Part shown: positions 32,980 to 42,207 of the stretch, piece by piece
Layout of the letters: each line of letters begins with the position of its first letter
How positions within the stretch are numbered: the first letter of the stretch is position 1
NCBI RefSeq assembly: GCF_003094615.1
Contig: NZ_QDKO01000014.1
Span: forward strand, 47,267 to 111,266
Source of the DNA: Caulobacter radicis
GTDB lineage: Bacteria > Pseudomonadota > Alphaproteobacteria > Caulobacterales > Caulobacteraceae
Direction: 5' to 3'
DNA: 64,000 nucleotides
The notes under the pieces: generated by a model
The model's database searches: none
The model's input: the letters and a program-made list of their open reading frames with translations, nothing else
Told to the model about the DNA's origin: nothing
Position numbers and translations under genes: made by a program

Positions 32980-35166
32980 AGTTCCGGCTCCTGCCACTTG
33001 GTGATGTCGACGGAGAAGTCGGCGTCGCTACGCGCGTTCGGCGGGGTGAGGCCCTTGGATGATTTCCCCGTCCTCTTGCGTGGGCTCGATTTGGGCTTCT
33101 TTGGTCTGGCTGGCCGCTTTGGGGCCTGCCCGCCATCGGCGCGGTTTCCAGCAAGGAGGTCGTGCTCGATGATGGGAGCCAGCCCGTCGTGCCGCGCTGG
33201 CGCGTAGGCGATCACAGGGCTTCCGCTCGGCTTCTGGACCTTGGGACCGTTCAGGAAGCGGCGCATCGCATTGCGAGCCTTGCCCTTTGGATGCGGAGCG
33301 CTGGCCTCGATCCGTTCGATGAGGTTGGCTCTGGCGACCAGGCGCTAAACCCCCGTGTTGAAGGCGAGGCCCTGGTTCTTGGCCCATTCCTGAAGTTTCT
33401 GGTGGTGCCAGAACGACATGCCTGCGGCGTAGCGCTCATCCTCGCAGGGGAGCGTCACATAGGTTTTGCGGCGCCTGTTCCAGACATGGATCTCGGACAG
33501 GTTGGCCGGGTTGTATTTGACCTTCACCGTAACGACGGCGGAGCCTTTTCTCTGGCCCCGAACGGGTTCGAAAGCGATCAGCTCTTCGAGGAGCGCTCCG
33601 ACCTTGTCCTCATCGTGGTAGCGCAAGCCAAAGAGAACGACGCCCGACGTGGTGACGCGGCAGGGCCTGAACGCGCCGAGCGCCTTGTCGAGTAGCCGCT
33701 CATCCCCAATGGCACTGATGCCATGGGCTTCCATGTCCTGCTGCCAGAGCTGGGCTGGCGGAGCGTCGACACCGGTATGGTGACTGACGTGGTAGACGGC
33801 GATGGCCTCGTGTAGGAGCTCTTCGAGCTCTTCCAGCGTCAGCACGGCGTCTTTCGATGGATCATAGCCCTCTCTCGAAGCAGCTCCGTCTTGAAGACGG
33901 CGCCCGGTAGCTTGGTATTGAGCAGGCTGTTGAGGGTCCCGAAGAACCTTTCTACGACGGCCTTGTAGGTGGGGGAGCTAACAGGGGCGAAGCGCACGGT
34001 GGTGCCGACGTCGGCCATGGCGTCTTCCAGGGACGTCCCTGAAAACTCCTTGCCGTTGTCGACCACGATCTCGTCGAAGCGACCGAAGATCTGGTTGAGA
34101 ACGGGGTATCGCTTAGCCAGCGCGCCCTTGTGCAGCTTTGGTCGGTTGCCGCGTTTGATGCACTCCATCACCGAATAGATCGAGGCCGGCTCGAAGCTCA
34201 GCAGGAACCCCTCGATGCAGCGCGTCCGCACGTCGATGAGATGGTGAGGGTGGGTCGCCCCACCGGCAGCATCCAGTCCGTGTCGATGACGACGACGCCA
34301 TCAAGCACGGTGTGATCCATACAGCCCAGGCGCAGAAAGCGGGCAGCGGAGAGGCCCTTTCCAGAAGCCTTGAACCGGGCCTTTGCCCTCTTGGAGCCGT
34401 GCTTAAGCCGGTAGGCCTCGTAGGTCTCCTGCCTGCGAACTACCATTCGGAACGTTTCGTAGGCGGGCTGGTCGAGCTGTGGAAGTCGTCCGCCGCGGCG
34501 GCGACGCCGGTTGATGTAGTCGAGCAGCTTGGCGAGCCGAGCGTAGGCGTCCACGATGCTCCAGCCGGTGCGGGTCCAGTACCAGAAGGCCCACCGCCGT
34601 ATTAGAGCCCGGGTGGTAGGCGGTAGCCGGCAAGATCGCTCCATCTGGCCGTTCAGCGCGACCATGTCCTTGAGGGCGCGTTCGCGGGGCAGTCCGCGGC
34701 CATTGAGCCAACGGCGCACGGACCGGGTTGATGGCTTGCCCTTGAATGCCGCAGCCTTCTCGGGATGTTCAGACCACAGCCGCGAGAGCGCCAGTGTCAG
34801 GGCTCTGTCGCTACGAGGAATATCCCCCATGGCGTCGAGGCCGCGGGTGACGAACAGGCGCAGGCGCGCTCTTGGGTCCAGCGCGTTCAGCGCGGCGTGA
34901 TCGTCGTCCAGCGAAGGTCGTTTCTGGCGGCCTGCGAGACCATCTCGCACGGCAATCTTCCTGAGATCGCCAGTGCGAAGTCCGTCCAAGAACCACTGGG
35001 TATCGGGCCATCCCAACACCCCCAGGGCGCCTTCGATTTGGAACGGCCCGCCGTTCTGCTCGCGGATGAAGTAGATGAAGTTGTCGCCCAGTTCGCGCTC
35101 GAAGATGAGCCGCTGGCCGCGAAACTCCCAGAGCTCGCCGGTGCTGATGCGGATCGGAAGGCTCAT
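32976..35166 (-). pseudogene. tnsB: TnsB-like DDE transposase, broken by two frameshifts and a stop
   Basis: Three reading frames together give one TnsB/TniA-type integrase of about 730 residues. From 35166: helix-turn-helix part, then the first catalytic Asp in CMDHTVLDG. One missing base near 34240 moves on to RCIEGFLLSFEP, the second Asp in IVVDNGKEF and the Glu in AVVERFFGT. A second missing base near 33873 leads to GYDPSKDAVLTLEELEELL and the beta-barrel. An in-frame TAG lies at 33345-33347, after which the frame continues as RLVARANLIERI to the stop at 32976. All three catalytic residues survive. It overlaps tnsA and tnsC by four bases each. Confidence 0.88.
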
Positions 35167-35996
35167 GACGCAGCTCCTTCCTGGCGAAGAGATTCAGCGC
35201 CGCAGATCGCGCTTACGGCGCTATCGGCGCCGAGCGGGCGGGTGAGATCGATGTCGATGAGACGGGCGACCATCATCGCCTTGGCGATCGCCATGCCGAC
35301 ACGCCGGTCGCCGATACGCTCGGCCAGGGCGCCGAGCGGCGCCTGACCGCCCATGCTTTCGATCAGGTCGAGCGCGATGTAGCCGTGGGAGGCGTCGAAC
35401 CGAACCTGGCGGCAAGCCTGCACATCCTCCACGTTGGCGAAGACCGTGGCCGGCAGGAAAATCTCGTCCTTCAGAACGACCCGAAAGCTCCATCCGAGTT
35501 GAGCGCAGATCTGCTCCACGTGGGCCAGCTTCAGGGCGTAGTCGGGGTCCTTCAGCGCCCGGCGGTCGTTCTTCACTTCGACGACCTCGATCCGCCCGTC
35601 AGCCAGCAGGCGGGCGCAGTCGGCGATGTAGATGCGCTTGGCGCCATCGACCACGAACTCGAATCGGAAGGGCTGCGCCCGGTAGTCGACGACGCGGGTG
35701 TCGACCTCGCTGCGCATGAAGAAGCCCCGCTCGTTCATGCCCTCGAAGGGATGGGAGCGGCCGCTCTTGGTGCTCGGGTAGACGCCGGTCGTGATCCGCC
35801 GGCGACCGGTGATAATCGTGCGGATGGGGCGGTCGTCGGGCGTGGTGACGATCCGGCCGACGGCGTTGATCGCCGCCCAGCTCAGCGGGGTTGGCGATGC
35901 GCCCAGGGTCAGCTCGATGGTCTTGCGAACCGGGGGGCGCATTGAAGGGTATGGCCGAGCAGGACCTCGGCGCATGGGGAAAGACAGGTCGTTCAT
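35163..35996 (-). CDS. tnsA: TnsA-like transposon endonuclease
   Basis: TnsA makes the 5' cuts in cut-and-paste Tn7-type transposition. The 277-residue product has the restriction-enzyme-like core: the Glu-bearing SHPFEGMNERGFF, the Asp in IYIADCARLL, and the ExK in RIEVVEVKNDRR. A C-terminal winged-helix-like TnsC-binding part follows. I chose the ATG at 35996 because AGAGGA precedes it by five bases; an upstream in-frame start lacks this. Its stop overlaps tnsB (ATGA). It is the first gene of the operon and intact, although the transposase downstream is broken. Confidence 0.87.
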   Translation of the reverse strand: MNDLSFPMRRGPARPYPSMRPPVRKTIELTLGASPTPLSWAAINAVGRIVTTPDDRPIRTIITGRRRITTGVYPSTKSGRSHPFEGMNERGFFMRSEVDTRVVDYRAQPFRFEFVVDGAKRIYIADCARLLADGRIEVVEVKNDRRALKDPDYALKLAHVEQICAQLGWSFRVVLKDEIFLPATVFANVEDVQACRQVRFDASHGYIALDLIESMGGQAPLGALAERIGDRRVGMAIAKAMMVARLIDIDLTRPLGADSAVSAICGAESLRQEGAAS

Positions 35997-36686
35997 GTTG
36001 TTCCTCTTCCAGGGTTGGGAGAGGCGGAGCCCAGGCATGCGCTCGCAATCCGCCCATCAGGGCGGTTGACTATTCGGCGATGTCGGGGGAGAGTTTCCAA
36101 GTCGCGTGCAAACGACTTCGGATTCTCTCCGAAGCAAGGCCCGGGCCGGCAAGCCCGGGCTTCTTGTTCCTCCGCCTAAGCGGACGCTTTCAAAAAGTAT
36201 CTGGTCAGGCCCTCCTTTCGAGCACAGGCGTGAGCATTCAGCCGCTGCCGATACGGAGCGGGCGCTTGACCTTGCATCGAGGTGAGGCGGTCTTGGCGCG
36301 AAGCTTCGCGCAGCCGTTTTTCCTGGCCTTGATCTAGCGCCAGATAATACTGGATTAAATTTCGAGTCTGATCAAGTCTTTAGGCCGATATAGTGTTTGG
36401 GTTGGTTCCGATCACTATCGAGCATCGCTTGAATGTAGCCACTTTCATGCGCCTTTGCTTGCCTATGGGTAAGCAATTGGTGCGTATCCGTCCGCCATGT
36501 GGTGCTTTGATTTGTTGCGTCGTGAAACGGTGCGCATTGATCTGATGCTGGTCGCTGCCGCTGAAGCGGACCTCGTTAGGCGGCAGATGACTCATCACGG
36601 ACCTTGGGAAGGTCCGTACCTGACCACCCGGGCGGATCGCCGCCTTCGAGCAGTTTTCGAGTAGACCTGGGTGCGGACTAGACCAC
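35997..36686. other. 690-bp non-coding region between tnsA and the RES-domain gene
   Basis: There is no gene I can support. It should hold the tns promoter and, by analogy with Tn7 where tnsA lies next to one transposon end, a transposon end with TnsB sites. A GC hairpin (GCCCGGG with CCCGGGC, then TTCTTGTT) lies near 36141-36173. Two GGTGCG-C/T-AT words occur near 36478 and 36530. GC content is low for this genome in 36330-36560. No convincing terminal inverted repeat was found. Confidence 0.45.
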
Positions 36687-38063
36687 CTAGAACGGTAGGT
36701 CGTCGAAGGCGTCGTGCGCATAGCGCGAGAGCCGCACCGACCGGCCCGGAGCATCGTAGTCGGTCGCGTCGATCCGCTGTACCACTAGGCTATCGGGCGC
36801 CAGGCGCAGCGTCACCGGCCGAGGGTCGTCCAGGTCCGACTCAGAGGCCGCGACCGCTGCTGCGGCCGCAGGGTCCGCCGGTGCGACTCCCGCCTCGCTG
36901 TCTTCGGGCAACCGCTCCATTTCGCGGATGGTGATGGTGTCGTCGCCGTCGCGTTCGTCCTCGTCCCACCAGCCCAGGTCCACCTCGGTGTCGACATCAG
37001 AGCGGTCGATGAAGGCGACACGGGCGGCGCGATTGAACAGCACCACGTTGCGCTTGGCGCCGCCGGCCTGGGTCGAACGATATATCAGGCCGTCGAACCC
37101 CAGGCGCTGGGCGATGTAGTCGGCCACGATCTGGGTGGGCAGGTAGCCGAAAGCCTCGTCGCGCGGCATCACCGGCTGGGAGATTTCCGCGCCGAAGGTA
37201 CGCAGGAACGCCACCCGATCGCAGCGGCGAATATAGTCGGGGTCGAAGATACTGCCCTCGACCTTGATCGCGCCCAGCAGGTCGAAGTCGAGTAGCCGTA
37301 CCGGCCGCAGCAATTGGAACTTGGCGAACACCGCGTGGGCGCCCACTGGCGGCCGGATCTCGGCCCGGCAGGTAGCCAGTTCCTCGGCACCGTAGAACAC
37401 CGACACGCCCGCCGCGTTCATGCGACCTGACGAGGCCATGCCGCGCGGCGGCGGACCCAGCTCTCGGTCCGGGCGGACCAGGAAAGCCTGCGGGTCCGCG
37501 TCGTCGAAGGCCACCCGCCCACGCGTCAGGATCGCCTCGGGCTCTTCGGGAAACACCGTCCGCGCCACCAGCTGGCCGCGCCAGTCGGCGTGGGTCTCGA
37601 TGTCGGCAAAGATCTCGTCCAGCCACTGCTCGGCCTGGCGGTTGAAGAACCGCGCCTCGCCCCGGACGCTGGCCTTGAAGTCCCGCCAGCGGCCCTGATG
37701 GGGGCGGCGGTCCAGCGGTGCCTCCTCGAAGGTGGCCTCGAAGATGTTCTCCTCGCCGCCATGGGCGGCCTCGTAGGCGCGTTCGGAAGACAGCATCTCC
37801 TGGATCGCCTCGCCGACCGCCGAGCTGACTCCGGCCGTCTTCGAGACCAGCGCCGCGTAGCTGACACCCTCATCGCTACGGTCGACCACGTAGTTCTCGG
37901 AGATGGCCATGTCGATCTTGTCGGCCAGGTCGCGCAGGGGCAGACCCAGCCGGCGCCGACCGCAATCGACGCAAAGGCGGCGCTCGCCCTCGGCTTTGAC
38001 CGCCCCGGCCAGGAACGGGTCGGCGATGCAATGGTGGCAAAGAGCGGTGGCGGCGGGCTTCAT
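36687..38063 (-). CDS. HEPN/RES N-terminal plus RES-domain protein
   Basis: The 458-residue protein starts with a Cys4 zinc-ribbon-like knuckle (C9, C12, C31, C34: CHHC and CVDC). A helical domain (about 40-130) follows that matches the HEPN/RES N-terminal type. A RES domain (about 165-375) comes next, with SVFYGAEELATCRAEIRP and IYRSTQAGGAKRNVVLFN. RES toxins degrade NAD+. A low-complexity acidic tail follows (DEDERDGDD, then AAAAAVAASESDL). No antitoxin of the usual Xre type is adjacent. It is divergent from the Gabija-like pair with 169 bases between, so it may be an independent abortive-infection factor. Confidence 0.78.
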   Translation of the reverse strand: MKPAATALCHHCIADPFLAGAVKAEGERRLCVDCGRRRLGLPLRDLADKIDMAISENYVVDRSDEGVSYAALVSKTAGVSSAVGEAIQEMLSSERAYEAAHGGEENIFEATFEEAPLDRRPHQGRWRDFKASVRGEARFFNRQAEQWLDEIFADIETHADWRGQLVARTVFPEEPEAILTRGRVAFDDADPQAFLVRPDRELGPPPRGMASSGRMNAAGVSVFYGAEELATCRAEIRPPVGAHAVFAKFQLLRPVRLLDFDLLGAIKVEGSIFDPDYIRRCDRVAFLRTFGAEISQPVMPRDEAFGYLPTQIVADYIAQRLGFDGLIYRSTQAGGAKRNVVLFNRAARVAFIDRSDVDTEVDLGWWDEDERDGDDTITIREMERLPEDSEAGVAPADPAAAAAVAASESDLDDPRPVTLRLAPDSLVVQRIDATDYDAPGRSVRLSRYAHDAFDDLPF

Positions 38064-38232
38064 GACGCCACCCTAGGGCGGGCGGCCAGCCGCGTCACGA
38101 TCCCGAGGGCCGGGCCACAGCGGACTCGATTTGGGGCGGCGACGTTGGTCTGACGCGCAAGTCTTGTCCTGGGAACCCGGTATGGTGGTACTCTGGGGCG
38201 ACTCTGCCCTGGGAGGGCGCGCGGGGCGGTCG

Positions 38233-40110
38233 ATGCATATCTCGGAGATCTATGCGAGCGGCTTTCGGTGCTTTTCGGCCGACAGCCCGCTGCGCCTGGC
38301 GCTGTCGGCGGGGCTCAACATCCTGGTGGGGCCCAACGACGCGGGTAAGAGCGCCGTCATCGACGCGGCCCGCTACGTGCTGTGGACGCGCGGCGACGAC
38401 TATATCCGGCCCGACCTGCACGATTTCCACGTCGACGCCGCTGGCGCTCGGACCAGCGACTTCGTCGTACGCTGCACCTTCGACGGACTGACCCCCGAAG
38501 AGGAATCGCGGTTCCTGGAATGGTGCGTCAACGAAAGCGGCAAGCTTCGTCTCCACGTGTGCCTGCGCGCCTCGGTGCGCGCCTCGGCGGGCGGCGGCAG
38601 CGTCGTGACGAGCCAGCATCGGGCCGGAGCCGAAGGGGAGGGCCTGCCGCTCGACGGCGAGCTGCGCGAATATCTGAAGGCGACCTATCTGAAGCCCCTG
38701 CGCGACGCCGAGCGCGAGCTTCGGGCCGGCCGGCGCTCGCGCTTGTCGCGGATCCTGGGGGCGATGCCAACCATGGGGCCCCAGGCCAAGCCGGGCGCCG
38801 ACCCCACCAAGCCGACCCTATACGACACCCTGGCCGCAGCGGATCGGGACGTGCGCGGCAATACCGCCGTCGATGGCGTCAAGACCAGCGTCAACACCGA
38901 CTTCCTCAGTCAGCTGTCCTTCGCCGACGATCCTCTGGTGGCGACCCTCGACCTGGGCGCGCGGGGCAGCTTCGACCAGATTTTGGAGCGCTTCGAGCTC
39001 TATCTGAACCCCGCCCGCGGCAGCGAGCGGGTGCTGCGGGGTCTGGGCTACAACAACCTGCTGTTCATGGCCGCCGAGCTGCTGCTGCTGCAGTCGCATC
39101 CCGACCAGGTGCCGTTCCTGTTGATCGAGGAGCCCGAGGCCCACCTCCATCCCCAGCACCAGACCCTGTTCATGGACGTCCTGGCCGCGCGCGCCGCGCC
39201 GCCCCAGGACCAGGAGCATCGCCAGCAGGTGCAGATCCTGCTGACCACGCACAGCCCGCAGCTGGCGGCGGGGGCGGACCTGGAGACGATGACCATGATC
39301 TTTGGCCACCGGGCCTTTCCCCTCGGCGCGGCCCATACCCGGCTGGAGGTCGACGACTACGAATTCCTCCGCCGCTTCCTGGACGCCACCAAGGCCAACC
39401 TGTTCTTCGCCCGGGCCCTGATCGTCGTGGAGGGCGACGGGGAGAACCTCTTGCTGCCGGCGCTGGCCGAAAAGCTGGGGCGGCCGCTCAGCCGACACGG
39501 CGTCTCGATCGTCAAGGTCGGTCACCGGGGCCTTTTCCGCTACAGCCGCATCCTGCAGCGCAAGGCAGGCGCGGCCGTCGGCGTCCCCGTCGCCCTGGTC
39601 CCCGACTGGGACATCCCCCCGCCCGAGGCCAAGACCCTGGTCACGCCGCGCCTGACGGTGGACGAGTGGGAGGACGAGGACCTGACCGCCCACATAGCCA
39701 CCCTGACCCGGGACGAGGGCGGCGGGGTCAAGGCCTTCATCGCCGACCACTGGACGCTGGAGTTCGACCTGGCGCTGCAACCGGCCCTGGCCGCCGACGT
39801 CCACCTGGCCGTCCAGCTGGCCAAGACCACCAGCCGTCAACCCGCCTGGCTGGAGAAGATCCGCCTGGAGGCCGCGCAGACCTATGCGGCCTGGCAGAGC
39901 CAAGGCCTCTCGGCGGTCGACATCGCCGTCAATATCTTCCGCCCCCTCCACGACAAGACCGCCTCCAAGGCCGAGGTCGCCGAGCAGCTGGCAAAAATCC
40001 TGCGCGCCCGCGCCGACAAGCCCGAGGCCATGCGGGCGACCCTGCCGCCCTATTTAGTCGCCGCTATCGACCATGTGACGGGCGGCGCGCCAGCGCCGGC
40101 GGCCGGCTGA
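38233..40110 (+). CDS. Gabija GajA-like OLD-family ATPase/TOPRIM nuclease
   Basis: The 625-residue protein has a RecF/SMC-type ABC ATPase: Walker A GPNDAGKS (33-40), Walker B FLLIEEPEAHLHPQHQ (near 297), and an H-loop TTHSP. A TOPRIM nuclease domain begins at about 396 (ALIVVEGDGENLLL) and ends with DWD as the second acidic motif. This is the OLD-nuclease architecture of GajA. I chose the ATG at 38233 because MHISEIYASGFRCF is the standard start. The helicase gene follows after three bases, the Gabija gene order. GajA cuts DNA and is held off by nucleotides in known systems. No frame damage is seen. Confidence 0.85.
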   Translation: MHISEIYASGFRCFSADSPLRLALSAGLNILVGPNDAGKSAVIDAARYVLWTRGDDYIRPDLHDFHVDAAGARTSDFVVRCTFDGLTPEEESRFLEWCVNESGKLRLHVCLRASVRASAGGGSVVTSQHRAGAEGEGLPLDGELREYLKATYLKPLRDAERELRAGRRSRLSRILGAMPTMGPQAKPGADPTKPTLYDTLAAADRDVRGNTAVDGVKTSVNTDFLSQLSFADDPLVATLDLGARGSFDQILERFELYLNPARGSERVLRGLGYNNLLFMAAELLLLQSHPDQVPFLLIEEPEAHLHPQHQTLFMDVLAARAAPPQDQEHRQQVQILLTTHSPQLAAGADLETMTMIFGHRAFPLGAAHTRLEVDDYEFLRRFLDATKANLFFARALIVVEGDGENLLLPALAEKLGRPLSRHGVSIVKVGHRGLFRYSRILQRKAGAAVGVPVALVPDWDIPPPEAKTLVTPRLTVDEWEDEDLTAHIATLTRDEGGGVKAFIADHWTLEFDLALQPALAADVHLAVQLAKTTSRQPAWLEKIRLEAAQTYAAWQSQGLSAVDIAVNIFRPLHDKTASKAEVAEQLAKILRARADKPEAMRATLPPYLVAAIDHVTGGAPAPAAG

Positions 40111-40113
40111 GCC

Positions 40114-42111
40114 ATGCTGGAGATCGCGCCGATCACCCCAGAGCTCCTGGCCGCCCTGGGCGAGGAACTGGGCGGCTGCGACTTTGGCCACGCCAGCCAC
40201 GCCGACTTCCTCGGCTGCGTGACGACCTGCGACGTCCAGGCCGCCCCGGGCAACGGCAAGACCACCCTGCTGGCCGCCAAGCTGGCCCTTCTGTCCAGAA
40301 GCTGGGTCGACCGCCGTCAGGGGGTGTGCGTGATCACCCACACCAACGCGGCCCGCTCGGAGGTCGAAGACCTGATCGCCGGGCATGCGAGCGCGGCGCG
40401 GCTGATGGCCTATCCGCATTTCACCGGCACGGTCACGGCCTTCGTCAACCAGTACCTGGCCCTGCCTTACCTGCGCGGCCTGGGCTGGCCGATCCGGCAG
40501 ATCGACGACGACGCCTTCGAGGCCGAGGCGCTCCGCTTCTACGCCAGCTGGCAGGCGCTCGACTGGCACGCCAACAAGTCCCAGCGCCCGGCCAAGGCGA
40601 CGGTCGAAGCCTGGGTCAGCGGGCTGGAACTGGCCAGCGACTTCGTCAGTGTCGGGCCCGCCCCCCAATCCCTCGCGGTTCGCCGGATCAAGGGACAGCA
40701 CGGCGCCGACACCGCGTGCGGCAAGGCGCTTGCCCAGCTCAAGGCGGCGATGGTGCGGCGCGGCCTCTATCGCTACGGCGACATGACCGCCCTGGCCTGG
40801 CGGGCTCTGGAGACCACGCCGGGCCTGGCCGATCGGCTCCGGGCGCGCTTTCCCCTGGTGATCCTCGATGAGGCCCAGGACACCAACGGCCGGCAGATGC
40901 AGCTGCTTGAGCACCTCTTTCGGGACAGGGGCGCGTTCCAGCGCCTGGGCGACAGCAACCAGACCCTCTACGAGGACGCGGCTCTGGGGGCGAGCGACTA
41001 CTGGACGCCCGGCGCGGCCTCCATCCCGCTGGACGCCAGCCGCCGGTTCGGCGGCGAGATCGCCAGCTTCGCCAGCTTCGCCAGCCGCCTGACCGCCCGC
41101 AAGGCCCAGACGATCGTCGGCGATCCCACGCGCGCGTCCAGGCGGGTCCTGCTCGTGTTCGACCAGGCCTCAATCGGCGGGGTGATCGGCGCCTTCGCTG
41201 GCGAGGCGCGCGCTCACTACGGCCAAGCCGCCCCAGCCAAGACCCTATGGGCGGTGGCCTCGCGCCATAACATCCCCGGACGCGGCAAGGGGCCCTGGTC
41301 GGTCAAGAGTCTGGTCGACTATCATCCCGCCTATCGCGCCGAGGGCAGCGCCCGGCTGACCGCCGACCGCTTCTGTCGGCAGATGCAGAAGGCCGCTCTC
41401 CATCACGCGGCCAGACGCGCCCCGGCCGAGGTCGGACGGATGCTGGCCGCCGCCATGGCCACGCTATGTGGGCTCTACGGCCTGAAGGCCGCGGGCGACA
41501 AGGTCGTAACCGCCCACACCGTTTGGACGACGCTGGCCAGTCGTGACCTGGACCTGCCGCGCAAGGTCCGCAGGCTGCTGCGCGACCAGGTCCTGGCCGG
41601 GAACGCGCCCTGGAGCCAGGACGATTGGGAGCTGTTCGTGCAGGCCTTGATGGGGCTGCTGGGGCCCGCCGACGCGGCGGTTCAGACCCATTGCGCCTAT
41701 GTCTCGGGCCAGCAGCTGGACGACCCCCAGGCGCTTCCCGCGACCAAGAAGGAGGTCCGCTTCGAGGATTTGACCGTGCGCCTGGGCTCGATCCATTCGG
41801 TCAAGGGCAAGACCGTTGACGGTATCCTGGTGGTGGAAAGCCAGATTTGGCGCAGTCCGGCGACCAAGGACCAGTGCATGGACCTGGAGACGGTGCTGCC
41901 GCATGCCTTCAATCTGACCAACGAGGTTTTCGACGGGGTGGCCCTGACGGCGGCGACCAACGTCTTCGTGGCCGTGACGCGGCCGCGCGAGCTACTGGGC
42001 CTGGCCATCCGCGCCGAGGTTGCCACACAGGCCCTGCGCACGGCCGCTCTGGCTCAGGGATGGAAGCTTGTCGATCTTTCGACACAACCTGCGTCGCCGT
42101 CGACGCTCTGA
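40114..42111 (+). CDS. Gabija GajB-like UvrD/REP superfamily 1 helicase
   Basis: The 665-residue SF1A helicase-type protein shows motif I APGNGKTTL (about 45-53), motif Ia ITHTNAARSEVEDL, motif II VILDEAQDTN (about 249-258), motif III RLGDSNQTLYE, motif V HSVKGKTVDGILVVE (about 560), and motif VI FVAVTRPRELLGLAI. It starts three bases after the OLD-nuclease stop and is surely co-transcribed. In Gabija the pair assembles into a DNA-degrading complex. The protein is longer than the GajB usually described (about 500 residues). Most of the extra length lies between motifs III and V, so this may be a divergent subtype. Confidence 0.84.
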   Translation: MLEIAPITPELLAALGEELGGCDFGHASHADFLGCVTTCDVQAAPGNGKTTLLAAKLALLSRSWVDRRQGVCVITHTNAARSEVEDLIAGHASAARLMAYPHFTGTVTAFVNQYLALPYLRGLGWPIRQIDDDAFEAEALRFYASWQALDWHANKSQRPAKATVEAWVSGLELASDFVSVGPAPQSLAVRRIKGQHGADTACGKALAQLKAAMVRRGLYRYGDMTALAWRALETTPGLADRLRARFPLVILDEAQDTNGRQMQLLEHLFRDRGAFQRLGDSNQTLYEDAALGASDYWTPGAASIPLDASRRFGGEIASFASFASRLTARKAQTIVGDPTRASRRVLLVFDQASIGGVIGAFAGEARAHYGQAAPAKTLWAVASRHNIPGRGKGPWSVKSLVDYHPAYRAEGSARLTADRFCRQMQKAALHHAARRAPAEVGRMLAAAMATLCGLYGLKAAGDKVVTAHTVWTTLASRDLDLPRKVRRLLRDQVLAGNAPWSQDDWELFVQALMGLLGPADAAVQTHCAYVSGQQLDDPQALPATKKEVRFEDLTVRLGSIHSVKGKTVDGILVVESQIWRSPATKDQCMDLETVLPHAFNLTNEVFDGVALTAATNVFVAVTRPRELLGLAIRAEVATQALRTAALAQGWKLVDLSTQPASPSTL

Positions 42112-42207
42112 AATCCCGTCGCGAAGGCAGGACGTCACGGCACTCCAGCAACAGAACTCAAATCGGCCGCACGAGCGAAAGAGACCCAAGTGAGGTACAG
42201 GCGCGGC

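Noticed and set aside
32078..33154. A single 358-codon tnsC frame starting at 33154
   Set aside because: Its first half is Arg/Pro/Gly shadow text. The true N-terminal half with the P-loop is in another frame starting at 32979, so the gene is frameshifted.
36762..36800. Resemblance to a tRNA 5' half on the minus strand (GCCTAGTGGTACAGCGG-like)
   Set aside because: It is inside the RES gene and reads as ordinary codons there. No anticodon arm, T arm or acceptor partner can be paired.
38382..40871. An 829-codon plus-strand frame across the nuclease and helicase genes
   Set aside because: It is Arg/Pro/Gly-rich shadow text in another frame of two genes with complete motifs.
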